A stretch of 25,252 nt of DNA from Clostridia bacterium (lineage in GTDB: Bacteria; Bacillota; Clostridia; Oscillospirales; Ruminococcaceae). The DNA is taken from assembly GCA_021152595.1 (NCBI GenBank), contig JAGKVC010000035.1, forward strand, positions 1-25,252, in the 5' to 3' direction. The position numbers and the translations under genes were made by a program. The notes beneath the pieces were generated by a model that was not told the origin of the DNA, ran no database searches, and worked only from the letters and a program-made list of their open reading frames with translations. Positions 6,955 through 14,382 of the stretch are shown piece after piece; the stretch's first letter is position 1, and each line of letters begins with the position of its first letter.

Positions 6955-6971
6955 GTTCTTATCATTCAGAA

Positions 6972-7009
6972 AGAACGTCTCCGTGCGGAACGGAGGCGTT
7001 CTTTTTTTT
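6972..7009 (+). terminator. Rho-independent terminator of the LRR gene
   Basis: AGAACGTCTCCG pairs with CGGAGGCGTTCT across TGCGGAA (one G-U), followed by eight Ts. It starts 17 bp after the stop codon. Confidence 0.93.
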
Positions 7010-7133
7010 ACTCTTTTTCCTGTTCCGTGTGCAGTATTTTGTACTCAGCAAGTTAAATCAATATAAAATATCGGGAAAGTTGCACGCGCGCGTACAACTT
7101 TTTGCCGGTTTGGTACCCCTTAATAGGGGGGGG

Positions 7134-7220
7134 AACGGAACAGCCTTGTTCCGGTCATATGAGAACAATCGTTCTGGATATCCGGAACAAAATGTGCAAT
7201 GCTCCGGAACGAATGTTCTT
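7134..7220. promoter_or_regulatory. Cluster of GAAC/GTTC half-sites (candidate operator)
   Basis: Within about 85 bp: CGGAACA-gcct-TGTTCCG (7136-7153, exact), AGAAC-aatc-GTTCT (7162-7175, exact), CCGGAAC (7182-7188 and again 7204-7210) and GTTCT (7215-7219). The last lies next to a possible -10 (ATGATACTAT). Position and repetition suggest binding sites for a regulator, possibly the winged-helix protein encoded just downstream. The rest of 7010-7301 carries no gene I can support. Confidence 0.5.
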
Positions 7221-7301
7221 ATGATACTATATAGAAAGAAAATAAAAAGAAAAGAAAAGAAGTATAAAGAGGAACTGCACTGAAAAAAAGGAGGAATCAG
7301 A

Positions 7302-7856
7302 ATGGAGTTTACGTGGGTACGGCTGCCGGTTCATCTGATCGGAACGATCTCAAGCAGCGGATTGATTCTGCTTTCGATGCTGCTCAACCGCGATACCGGA
7401 ACACATGAGGTCCGGCTGCAAAACGCCGAGCTTGCGGACATGATGCACTGCACAGTCCGGCACATTGACACACTGATCCGCGAGCTGGAAAACGCCGGAC
7501 TGATCCTCTCCCGTCAGCGCACGCAGTACGGCGTCGTCTATACGCTTGCGCCGGATATCCTTCCGCCGAAAAAAAGATCGCCGCAGAACATGCAGCAATC
7601 CGCCGGAAACAGCAGCAGCCGGACACAGTATACACAGCCTGCACAGCAGACGCAGTCAACACAGCAGACACAGTCAACACAGCAGACGCAGCCAGCGCAG
7701 CAGACACAGTCAACGCAGCGGACACAATATACGCAGCGGACACGGTACACGCAGAAGAGACGGCAGCAGCAGACACAGCCGTCGCAGGCTGCAACATTCA
7801 ACAGCATTGATCAGGATCTTGTGGAACAGATCATGCATCCCTACGGCTGGATCTGA
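7302..7856 (+). CDS. Winged-helix DNA-binding protein with hexapeptide repeat tail
   Basis: 184 residues. Residues 1-85 look like a winged helix of the type found in replication-initiator or MarR/DnaD-like N-termini: TWVRLPVHLI, LILLSMLLNRDT, then LQNAELADMMHCTVRHIDTL as helix-turn-helix and LENAGLI...YTLAP as the wing. Residues ~104-160 are low complexity, with six 6-residue units QQTQST and variants. The extreme C-terminus FNSIDQDLVEQIMHPYGW is non-repetitive and may be a contact motif. AAGGAGG lies 7 bp before the ATG. It stands alone, with a half-site cluster upstream that suggests autoregulation. No plasmid genes are nearby, so I do not call it a replication protein. Confidence 0.7.
   Translation: MEFTWVRLPVHLIGTISSSGLILLSMLLNRDTGTHEVRLQNAELADMMHCTVRHIDTLIRELENAGLILSRQRTQYGVVYTLAPDILPPKKRSPQNMQQSAGNSSSRTQYTQPAQQTQSTQQTQSTQQTQPAQQTQSTQRTQYTQRTRYTQKRRQQQTQPSQAATFNSIDQDLVEQIMHPYGWI
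7644..7751 (+). repeat. In-frame 18-bp coding minisatellite
   Basis: Six 18-bp units start at 7644, 7662, 7680, 7698, 7716 and 7734 (cagcagacrcagtcaacr and variants), encoding QQTQST-like hexapeptides. Degenerate units flank it on both sides. The multiple-of-three period means copy-number change keeps the frame. Confidence 0.85.
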
Positions 7857-7918
7857 ACATTGCCGCAGGATGCGAAATCATAAATCCCCGTTTCGCCGCG
7901 CCCGTGATTGTGAAAGAC

Positions 7919-7947
7919 TTGACAATCTCTCGGATTTGCGGTATACT
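7919..7947 (+). promoter_or_regulatory. Sigma-A promoter of pheS
   Basis: TTGACA (7919-7924), 17-bp spacer, TATACT (7942-7947). Only 46 nt separate the -10 from the pheS ATG, so there is no room for a T-box leader here. Confidence 0.88.
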
Positions 7948-7993
7948 ATAGATTGGAGTTTTCCGAAAAATCAAAGAGAGGAAGGTATCGAAC

Positions 7994-9019
7994 ATGGAAG
8001 AGCAGATCAAAGCGATGCGGCAGAAGATCGAAGCCGCCGCTGCCGCCATTACCGATTCCAAAGAAATGTATCAGCTCCGGAAGCAGTACCTCGACAACAA
8101 GGCAGGTCAGATTTCCGCACTGATGAAGAATATGCGCGATCTTGCACCGGAAGACCGTCCGGCATTCGGCAAGATCGTCAACGAACTGAAAACATGGGCG
8201 CTCGATTTCTTTACCGCACAGGATGCCCGTCTGAAAGCCGCTGAGCTTGCAAAGAAAAATGCCGCTGAGCAGATCGACGTCACGATGCCTGCAAAGCCCC
8301 ATAAAGCCGGTGCGCTGCATCCGAATACGCTGATCGCAAATGAGCTGATCGACATTTTCGCAGGCATGGGCTTCACGATCTTTGAGGGACCGGAAATCGA
8401 AAACGATTATTATAACTTCACCGCGCTGAATACCCCGAAGGATCATCCGGCGCGCGATATGCAGGATACCTTCTATGTCAGCCCCGAGCTGCTGCTCAGA
8501 ACACAGACCTCCGCAGGTCAGATCCGCGTCATGGAAAAGAACCAGCCGCCGATCAAGATTCTCTCCCCGGGCAAGGTGTTCCGCTCCGATGACGACGCAA
8601 CGCATTCCCCGATGTTCTCCCAGATGGAAGGTCTCGTCGTGGATAAGGGCATTACCCTCTGCGATTTGCAGGGCATGCTCGATGTCTTTGCGCAGAATGT
8701 CTTTGGCGAGAACGTCAAGACGCGCCTGCGCCCGAGCTATTTCCCGTTCACGGAGCCCTCTGTCGAGGTCGATGTGAGCTGCTTTGAGTGCGGCGGAAAG
8801 GGCTGCCGTCTCTGCAAGGATACCGGCTGGATCGAGGTTCTCGGTGCCGGTATGGTCAACCGCAAGGTGCTCGAAAACTGCGGCGTCGATCCCGATGTCT
8901 ACACCGGCTTTGCATTCGGCATGGGCATCGAGCGTATCGCAATGCTCAAATACGGCATTCCGAATATCAAGATGCTGTTTGAGTCGGATGTCAGAGTATT
9001 GTCGCAGTTCAACGAATAA
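7994..9019 (+). CDS. pheS: Phenylalanyl-tRNA synthetase alpha subunit
   Basis: 341 residues, normal length. It supplies the catalytic core of the alpha2beta2 enzyme that charges tRNA-Phe. The N-terminal ~90 residues form the charged helical coiled-coil arm. HPNTLIANELIDIFAGMGF, FEGPEIENDYYNF and HPARDMQDTFYV are family blocks. Class II motif 2 is GKVFRSDDDATHSPMFSQME (the family often has FRxDxxDATH). Motif 3 is GFAFGMGIERIAMLKYGI near the C-terminus. A four-cysteine loop CFECGGKGCRLC is present, as in many bacterial PheS. GAGAGGAAGG lies upstream of the ATG. Confidence 0.97.
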   Translation: MEEQIKAMRQKIEAAAAAITDSKEMYQLRKQYLDNKAGQISALMKNMRDLAPEDRPAFGKIVNELKTWALDFFTAQDARLKAAELAKKNAAEQIDVTMPAKPHKAGALHPNTLIANELIDIFAGMGFTIFEGPEIENDYYNFTALNTPKDHPARDMQDTFYVSPELLLRTQTSAGQIRVMEKNQPPIKILSPGKVFRSDDDATHSPMFSQMEGLVVDKGITLCDLQGMLDVFAQNVFGENVKTRLRPSYFPFTEPSVEVDVSCFECGGKGCRLCKDTGWIEVLGAGMVNRKVLENCGVDPDVYTGFAFGMGIERIAMLKYGIPNIKMLFESDVRVLSQFNE

Positions 9020-9037
9020 GCCCATCCGGAGAATTAG

Positions 9038-9150
9038 AAATTAGAAATGAGAAATTAGAAATAAAGGTGTCGGCTGGCGCCGACGGATTCTGAATCATCC
9101 GCGAAGCGGATACCGCAATTTCTCATTTCACATTTCACATTTCTCATTAT
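9038..9150. repeat. Palindromic insertion between pheS and pheT
   Basis: Left arm of iterated ATTAGAAAT/GAGAAATT and right arm of AATTTCTCATTTCACATTTC. GAAATGAGAAATT (9046-9058) is exactly complementary to AATTTCTCATTTC (9117-9129). Inside are GTCGGC-tggc-GCCGAC and ATCCGC-gaa-GCGGAT. The start of the interior, GGTGTC...CCGACGGATT (from 9066), shares the module of the two-hairpin repeats. No gene fits here. Confidence 0.75.
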
Positions 9151-9187
9151 AAATATAAAATCTTTGTTATGAAAGGAACTGAAAAAG

Positions 9188-11623
9188 ATGATCGTTCCGC
9201 TTAGTTGGTTAAAAGAATACGTTGATATTGATATTACGCCGCAGGAGCTCGAAACCAGACTCTTTGACTGCGGCTTTGAGGTCGAAACGCTGACACAGCC
9301 CGGCGAGGAGATCTCCGGCGTTGTGGTCGGTCTTGTCACAGAATGCGAGCCGATCCCCGAGACGCATCTCCATGTCTGCAAGGTCGATTGCGGCGAACAC
9401 GGCACCTTCCAGATCTGCTGCGGTGCCGATAACGTCAAGGTCGGCGGCAAATATCCGGCGGCACTCGTCGGCGCAACCGTCTATGAAACCGAGCGCGACC
9501 ATGTTACCGTCACCGGCACCATGAAGATCAAAAAGGGCAAGCTCAAGGGCTTTGAATCCCACGGTATGCTCTGCTCCGGCGTTGAGATCGGTCTGAATGA
9601 GGATCTCTATCCGGGCGCGGATTACTGCGGTCTGCTCGTGCTGCCGGAGGAGGCTCCCGTCGGCGCAGATATCAAGGAGATCACCGGTCTCGACGACTGG
9701 ATGTATGATATTTCGATCACCGCAAACCGTCCGGACTGCATGAGCGTCCTCGGCATTGCGCGTGAGGTCGCCGCCGCACTCGGCAAGCCGCTCAAAATGC
9801 CGGCTCTCGATTTCACGCCGGATGCTTCCGGTCTCGACGGCTTCAAGGTCACGGTCGAAGCGCCGGATCTCTGCCCGCGCTATCAGGCTCACTATGTCAA
9901 GGATGTCAGGATCAGACAGTCCCCTGCATGGATGCGCCGCAGACTTGCGCTCGTCGGCATCCGCTCCATTTCCAATATCGTCGATATCACAAACTATGTC
10001 CTCAAGGAGATCGGTCAGCCGATGCACGCTTTCGATCTGCGTCAGCTCGAGGACAAGCAGATCATCGTCCGCAGAGCAAAGCAGGATGAGACCATCGTCA
10101 CGCTCGACGAAAAGGAATTCAAGCTCAATCCCAATAACCTCGTCATCTGCGACGGCAGAAAGCCGGTCGCGCTCGCAGGCATCATGGGCGGTCTGAACTC
10201 CGAAATCAAGGATGATACCGCGGATGTCGTATTTGAATCCGCAAAGTTCATGCGCGACAATGTCCGCAAGACCGGCAGAGCGCTCGGTCAGCATTCGGAC
10301 AGCTCCCAGCGCTTTGAAAAGGGCGTCGATGAATACGCAACGCAGCTCGGCTTAAAGCGTGCCCTGCACCTCATCGAGGAGCTGAACTGCGGCACCGTCA
10401 CTTCCGCTGCATTCTGCGAGGCTGTCAGCGCCGATCCGACGGCAACCCGTCCGCTGACCGTTTCCATCGCAAAGATCAACGAGCTGCTCGGCATCACCGT
10501 TCCGGATGATGAGATCAAGCGCATTCTCACCAATCTCAATTTTGCACCGCAGATCGACGGCGACAAGCTCTCCGTGCAGATTCCGCCCTACCGCGAGGAT
10601 ATCGAAAATGCACCGGATATCGCCGAGGAACTGATCCGCATGTACGGCTACGATCACATCAAGCCGACCTTCCTTGCTGCGGCATCCGTCACGAACGGCG
10701 GCAGAAACGCTGCGCAGAACAGCATCCTCAAGCTCAAGCGCACGCTCGCTGCACAGGGACTCTATGAGGCGATCCATTATTCGTTCTATTCGCAGAAGGA
10801 TCTCGATCTGCTGCATATTCCGCAGGATGCGCCGCAGCGTCAGGCGATCCGCATTCTCAATCCGATCTCGGAGGATCTCTCGATCATGCGCACGATGCTC
10901 GCACCCTCGATGCTGAACGCCGTGATTCGCAATGTCCGCCGCGGCAATGATGAAGGCGGTCTGTTCGAGATTGCAAAGACCTATCACTCCGCAGAGGAGC
11001 ATCCCAGCACCGAGCCCGAGGAGCGCGAGGCGCTGTCGATCGGTCTCTTTGACGGCGGCAAGGTCGATTTCTTCGAGGGCAAGGCAGTTCTGGAGGCGAT
11101 CGCAGACGCTTTCCGTCTCGAATTCACCTATGCAAAGCCGGAGGATACCGCGAAGTATCCGTTCCTGCATCCGGGCATGAGCGCGGTTGTCTCGCTCGGC
11201 GGACAGGAGATCGGCTGGCTGGGTATGCTCGCGCATGACCTGACCGACGCCGAGGTGCCGGATCACGCGGTATTCCTCGCAGAGCTGGATCTGACCGTTC
11301 TGCGTCCGTATCTCAATAAGCCGGTCGCATTTGAGGCGCTGCCGAAGTACCCCGTTGAACAGCGTGATATTGCGCTGCTCGTCAGCAAGGAGGTCATCTG
11401 CGCCGATCTCGAAGCCTGCATGAAGCGCTCCTGCAAGTCGCTCGACCGCGTTCAGCTCTTCGATGTCTATGAGGGTAAGCAGATCGAGGCAGGCAAGCAT
11501 TCGCTCGCGTTCTCGCTCTGGTTCAAGAGCAATGACCACGCCCTCACCGATAATGAGGTCGATCAGTTCGTCGCAAAGATCCTCAAGAACCTCGCCAAGG
11601 AGTACGAAGCATCCCAGAGATGA
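9188..11623 (+). CDS. pheT: Phenylalanyl-tRNA synthetase beta subunit
   Basis: 811 residues, normal length. Domains in order: N-terminal MIVPLSWLKEYVDI, then a tRNA-binding (EMAP-like) domain about 40-148 with HLHVCKVDCG, ICCGADNVKVG and FESHGMLCSG. Next come the B3/B4 editing domain with MYDISITANRPDCMSVLGIA and HAFDL, then GIMGG, and the B5 domain from about residue 400. The catalytic-like core contains LNPISEDLSIMRTML. The C-terminal FDX-ACB anticodon-binding domain runs about 718-811 (ALPKYPVEQRDIAL, LFDVYEGKQIEAGKHSLAFS). AAAGGAA precedes the ATG. It lies 168 bp after pheS across a palindromic insertion. The stop is 4 bp from a composite repeat element. Confidence 0.97.
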   Translation: MIVPLSWLKEYVDIDITPQELETRLFDCGFEVETLTQPGEEISGVVVGLVTECEPIPETHLHVCKVDCGEHGTFQICCGADNVKVGGKYPAALVGATVYETERDHVTVTGTMKIKKGKLKGFESHGMLCSGVEIGLNEDLYPGADYCGLLVLPEEAPVGADIKEITGLDDWMYDISITANRPDCMSVLGIAREVAAALGKPLKMPALDFTPDASGLDGFKVTVEAPDLCPRYQAHYVKDVRIRQSPAWMRRRLALVGIRSISNIVDITNYVLKEIGQPMHAFDLRQLEDKQIIVRRAKQDETIVTLDEKEFKLNPNNLVICDGRKPVALAGIMGGLNSEIKDDTADVVFESAKFMRDNVRKTGRALGQHSDSSQRFEKGVDEYATQLGLKRALHLIEELNCGTVTSAAFCEAVSADPTATRPLTVSIAKINELLGITVPDDEIKRILTNLNFAPQIDGDKLSVQIPPYREDIENAPDIAEELIRMYGYDHIKPTFLAAASVTNGGRNAAQNSILKLKRTLAAQGLYEAIHYSFYSQKDLDLLHIPQDAPQRQAIRILNPISEDLSIMRTMLAPSMLNAVIRNVRRGNDEGGLFEIAKTYHSAEEHPSTEPEEREALSIGLFDGGKVDFFEGKAVLEAIADAFRLEFTYAKPEDTAKYPFLHPGMSAVVSLGGQEIGWLGMLAHDLTDAEVPDHAVFLAELDLTVLRPYLNKPVAFEALPKYPVEQRDIALLVSKEVICADLEACMKRSCKSLDRVQLFDVYEGKQIEAGKHSLAFSLWFKSNDHALTDNEVDQFVAKILKNLAKEYEASQR

Positions 11624-11749
11624 TTAAGGTATCTCCGATGGATTTGTAATGGGGGGCAGGCAGTGCCTGCATCCGATATGCTAAAGTCCGAATGATTCAA
11701 AATGAGTAATGCAGCACTGTGTCCCGATCAAGGAAACAAAATATAATGA

Positions 11750-11789
11750 AAGCCGCTCAATTCTGCGTAATACGTGAATTGAGCGGCTT
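11750..11789 (+). terminator. Large hairpin after pheT
   Basis: AAGCCGCTCAATTC (11750-11763) pairs perfectly with GAATTGAGCGGCTT (11776-11789), followed by CCGGTTTCTTT. Probable pheT terminator, inside the composite element. Confidence 0.6.
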
Positions 11790-11818
11790 CCGGTTTCTTT
11801 GTGAACCGTGAAAAATAT

Positions 11819-11858
11819 AAGCCGCCAAATCAACGCATTTACGTTGATTCAGCGGCTT
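11819..11858 (-). terminator. Second hairpin, convergent side
   Basis: AAGCCGC and AATCAACG pair with CGTTGATT and GCGGCTT with a small internal loop. On the minus strand the stem is followed by ATATTTTTC, suiting termination of mntP transcripts. On the plus strand TTATTTCT follows, so it may act both ways. Confidence 0.6.
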
Positions 11859-11957
11859 ATTTCTATTCATGTATAAAAAATGGGATTCCAAAGGGATAGT
11901 ATCCCTTTGGCAGGGGCTTGGGGACGGAGTCCCCATTCCAAATCCATCGGAGATACC

Positions 11958-12539
11958 TCACAGATGCGAAATGAAGATCTCAATGCCGATGCCGATGAGC
12001 AGGAGACCGCCGAGGATTGTCGCCTTGCCTGCGAGCTTCATACCGGCGCGTCTGCCGATGAGCAGTCCGGCAATGCAGATCAGGAACGTCACCGCGCCGA
12101 TCATCACGGCGGCAGCAAGTGCGAGCGCGCCGCGGTAATCCGCGATCGTGAACCCGACGGACAGCGCGTCGATAGAGGTTGCGATGCCCTGCAAAATCAG
12201 CGCACCGAACCCGAGCGCGGCGGTCTTCTGATCCGGCTCCGACTGCTTTTTCCGGATGCCCTCAATCAGCATCTTGCCGCCGATCAGGCAGAGCAGCAGC
12301 AGCGCGATCCACGGGATCAGCTTCTCAAAAGCGCGAAAATACTTCAAAACCGTGTGAACACAGATCCAGCCGATCAGCGGCATCAAGGTCTGGAATCCGG
12401 CAAACATCCCTGCGATGCCTGCCTGCTTACATCGCCGCATTTCCGGCTCATTCAGCCCGTTTGCGAGCGACACTGTGAATGCATCCATTGCAAGCCCTGC
12501 GCCGAGCAGAAGGCTGTTGCATACAAATCCCAATGACAT
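11958..12539 (-). CDS. mntP: Manganese efflux pump MntP
   Basis: 193 residues, matching the family (~190), with six predicted membrane helices. It exports Mn(II) across the cytoplasmic membrane. Family motifs are present: GLAMDAFTVSLANG near the N-terminus and its repeat GIATSIDALSVGF in the second half, each with the membrane Asp residues characteristic of MntP (DUF204), plus GGKMLIEGI. I chose ATG 12539 rather than 12557 because AGGAGA sits 6 bp upstream of it. It is transcribed toward, and ends against, composite element 1. Three tandem promoters lie upstream. I see no yybP-ykoY (Mn) riboswitch in the leader. Confidence 0.93.
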   Translation of the reverse strand: MSLGFVCNSLLLGAGLAMDAFTVSLANGLNEPEMRRCKQAGIAGMFAGFQTLMPLIGWICVHTVLKYFRAFEKLIPWIALLLLCLIGGKMLIEGIRKKQSEPDQKTAALGFGALILQGIATSIDALSVGFTIADYRGALALAAAVMIGAVTFLICIAGLLIGRRAGMKLAGKATILGGLLLIGIGIEIFISHL

Positions 12540-12570
12540 ATCGTCTCTCCTATCCAATAGCGTGCTTTCT

Positions 12571-12599
12571 ATTATATCACATTATCCCGGAAAATGCAA
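12571..12599 (-). promoter_or_regulatory. mntP proximal promoter
   Basis: On the minus strand: TTGCAT (12599-12594), 17-bp spacer, TATAAT (12576-12571). It begins transcription about 25 bp upstream of the mntP start. Two further copies lie upstream in the 97-bp tandem repeat. Confidence 0.85.
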
Positions 12600-12793
12600 T
12601 GGGAGGAGGATAAAATAATCCTGACTTTTCGCTTCTTGGGCGTAAAATCGGAGCCGCGCACGGCGCGGTTATATCATATTGTTCCGGAAAATGCAATGGG
12701 AGAAGGATAAAATAATCCTGACTTTTCGCTTCTTGGGCGTAAAATCGGAGCCGCGCACGGCGCGGTTATATCATATTGTTCTGAAAAATGCAA
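12573..12793 (-). repeat. 97-bp tandem duplication carrying promoters
   Basis: About 2.3 copies of a 97-bp unit; copies start at 12573, 12670 and 12767, and the two complete copies differ at only a few positions. Each unit contains CCGCGC-acg-GCGCGG and AGGAT-aaaata-ATCCT. On the minus strand the unit also supplies TTGCAT-N17-TATAAC: -35 at 12696-12691 with -10 at 12673-12668, and -35 at 12793-12788 with -10 at 12770-12765. Confidence 0.9.
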
Positions 12794-12896
12794 GATGAAA
12801 TGCGGAAAAACACCGGCAAAGCTGCTATCGGATTATATGAGCTCAACTGCAATTTCAGAAGCACTGAAAGAGCATCGTTTAATAGACAGTATGTCC

Positions 12897-13052
12897 TGCG
12901 AATAAAGACCAAAACAGCCTTCTCGCGCATGAGAAGGCTGCTTTGGTTACGGGTAAATTTCGAGAGGGCGATTGATTTATCACATTAACGGCGAGCAGGA
13001 TAAATCAATTGCGGAGGAAAGGATGGATGCCGAATTACAAACGCTCACCTTG
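12897..13052 (-). ncRNA. Candidate structured small RNA (or mntP leader)
   Basis: A near-perfect minus promoter (13086-13058) is followed after about 105 nt by a strong terminator. In the terminator, ACCAAAGCAGCCTTCTC (12947-12931) pairs with GAGAAGGCTGTTTTGGT (12924-12908), followed by CTTTATT. In between, ATTGATTTATC/GATAAATCAAT (13009-12971) form a hairpin. Its loop contains GCTCGCC (12996-12990), which can pair with GGTGAGC at the 5' end (13049-13043), giving a pseudoknot. A C-rich CTTTCCTCC could contact ribosome binding sites. I recognise no known RNA family. On the + strand GGAGGAAAGGATG (13013 on) opens a 13-codon frame, which I consider less likely. Confidence 0.45.
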
Positions 13053-13057
13053 CCTAT

Positions 13058-13086
13058 ATTATAACAAAATGCCTTTCGTTCGTCAA
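13058..13086 (-). promoter_or_regulatory. Sigma-A promoter of the candidate small RNA
   Basis: On the minus strand: TTGACG (13086-13081), 17-bp spacer, TATAAT (13063-13058). It lies about 80 bp beyond the stop of the carboxypeptidase gene and faces mntP. Confidence 0.85.
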
Positions 13087-13163
13087 GGGGTTTTTAGCAT
13101 ATTTGTAAAAAATCAGCATTGTTTACAGAAACGGTACAGCAAGTTTGTAAATCTTGACGGAAT

Positions 13164-14318
13164 TTATACAGGCTGTAATCGGTTAAACATACATCTTATA
13201 CGTTGAATTGTACGTACAAACCATGAATCCTGCACAGTATCACTGGGAACCTGTACGCTTTTTGCTGCATAAAGCGGTGTCCGCGCGATCTCGACCGGAC
13301 CGTTCCGCCAGATCAGCGCGCCGATTTCCGCGCCGCGTTCGACGGGCGCCAGCAGAAACGGCGGAATCTCCGCAGTCACGGTATATTCCGGCGGCACACC
13401 GTACCACGCAGTCAGCTTCGGCGGCTCCCTGATATAGCCGCGAACCTCCTGCGCATCGCCGCCCTCGACCTGTACGCACACCTGCTCCGGCAGCGGTACC
13501 TCGTAATCCGAAGCGCCTGCAAAGCCGTACTCATAGAGCGCGCTGTGATCCGCCCAGTCATTGCGGTCGTTGAGCGTGACGCAGATCAGCGTGCGCGCCT
13601 GCCGCCTGCATGCACTGACGAGACAGCGCCCTGCGGCATCGGTAAAGCCGGTTTTCACGCCGATCACGGTATCATCCATGCTCAGCAGCTTGTTCGTATT
13701 GGTCAGCGTGCGCAAATAGGGCGGATTGCCGTAGCTGACGGTCATGGACTGCTGCCTGCAAATCTCAGCAAAATCGGGATTTTTGAGTGCTTCCCTCGCA
13801 AGCAGCGCCATATCGCAGGCAGAAGCGCCGTGTCCCTCTGCGTCCAGACCGGAGGGCGATGCGAAGAAGGTGCGCGTCATGCCGATCGCTTTGGCGCGCG
13901 CGTTCATCATCTCCAGAAACGCCGGAATGCTCCCCCCGACTCTGACCGCGGCGGCATTTGCACCGTCATTGCCCGAGGGCAGCAGCATCCCGACGCAGAG
14001 CGCGCGCTTCGTGACCGTATCGCCCTGCTGCAAGCCCATCGACGAACCCTCAACGCGGATCGCCTCACTGTCAACGATGAACGGCGTATCCAGATCGCCG
14101 CTTTCGAGCGTCAGCAGCGTGGTCATGATCTTGGTCGTGCTTGCCATCGGGAGCTTTTCCTGCGCATTCTGTTCAAAGAGGATATAGCCCGTCTGCGCAT
14201 CCATGAGGACACAGCCCTTCGCGCTGATTTCCGGCGCATCGGCGGCACCGGCATGCAGACCGTGCAGCCCCGTCAGCAGTATGGTCCCCAGCAGCATCGT
14301 CCGGAACATTCTTTTCAT
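13164..14318 (-). CDS. D-alanyl-D-alanine carboxypeptidase (S11, DacF/PBP5-6 type)
   Basis: 384 residues. It trims the terminal D-Ala from peptidoglycan pentapeptides outside the membrane. A signal peptide spans roughly residues 1-26 (LLGTILLTGLHGLHAGAADA). The three penicillin-binding motifs are all present: S60-T-T-K63, S115-G-N117 and K222-T-G224. The C-terminal ~110 residues match the PBP5_C beta-rich domain (YGVPPEYTVTAEIPPFLLAPV, GALI). The final RTIQRIRCMFNRL could be the amphipathic membrane anchor. Family position between dacF and dacB is not resolved. A repeat element begins about 65 bp upstream of its start. No clear terminator follows. Confidence 0.93.
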   Translation of the reverse strand: MKRMFRTMLLGTILLTGLHGLHAGAADAPEISAKGCVLMDAQTGYILFEQNAQEKLPMASTTKIMTTLLTLESGDLDTPFIVDSEAIRVEGSSMGLQQGDTVTKRALCVGMLLPSGNDGANAAAVRVGGSIPAFLEMMNARAKAIGMTRTFFASPSGLDAEGHGASACDMALLAREALKNPDFAEICRQQSMTVSYGNPPYLRTLTNTNKLLSMDDTVIGVKTGFTDAAGRCLVSACRRQARTLICVTLNDRNDWADHSALYEYGFAGASDYEVPLPEQVCVQVEGGDAQEVRGYIREPPKLTAWYGVPPEYTVTAEIPPFLLAPVERGAEIGALIWRNGPVEIARTPLYAAKSVQVPSDTVQDSWFVRTIQRIRCMFNRLQPV

Positions 14319-14382
14319 ATCGGATTCCCCTTTTCGGTTTCTGTTCCATTCTATGCTTCTGCTTTCAGGAATATGTTATAGC

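Larger units (their letters stand above)
11628..11957. mobile_element. MITE-like composite element 1 with terminal inverted repeats
   Basis: The left end GGTATCTCCGATGGATTT (11628 on) and the reverse complement of the right end (11957 back) agree at 26 of 27 positions. The left arm carries GCAGGCA-g-TGCCTGC. The right arm (11875-11957, minus orientation) is a complete two-hairpin repeat with CCAAAGGGATA/TATCCCTTTGG and GGGGAC-TCC-GTCCCC. Two large hairpins lie between. The element fills the whole gap between the pheT stop and the mntP stop (0 bp from the latter). It encodes no protein I can support. Confidence 0.6.

Noticed and set aside
7029..7283. 84-codon + strand frame after the LRR terminator
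   Set aside because: No ribosome binding site, Lys/Arg-rich end from an A-rich stretch, and it overlaps the half-site cluster.
7947..7993. T-box leader for pheS
   Set aside because: Only 46 nt separate the -10 box and the start codon, far too short, and no T-box sequence is seen.
11880..12536. Long + strand frame across the repeat and mntP
   Set aside because: It is antisense to mntP, which has clear family motifs; the frame is Arg/Gln/Asp-rich shadow sequence.
12541..13050. yybP-ykoY manganese riboswitch upstream of mntP
   Set aside because: I could not find the conserved loops of that riboswitch on the minus strand; the leader consists of the 97-bp repeats and an unrelated hairpin region.
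13013..13066. 13-codon frame MDAELQTLTLPIL after GGAGGAAAGG on the + strand
   Set aside because: It has a good ribosome binding site but no promoter, and it lies antisense to the stronger small-RNA candidate; kept only as an alternative.
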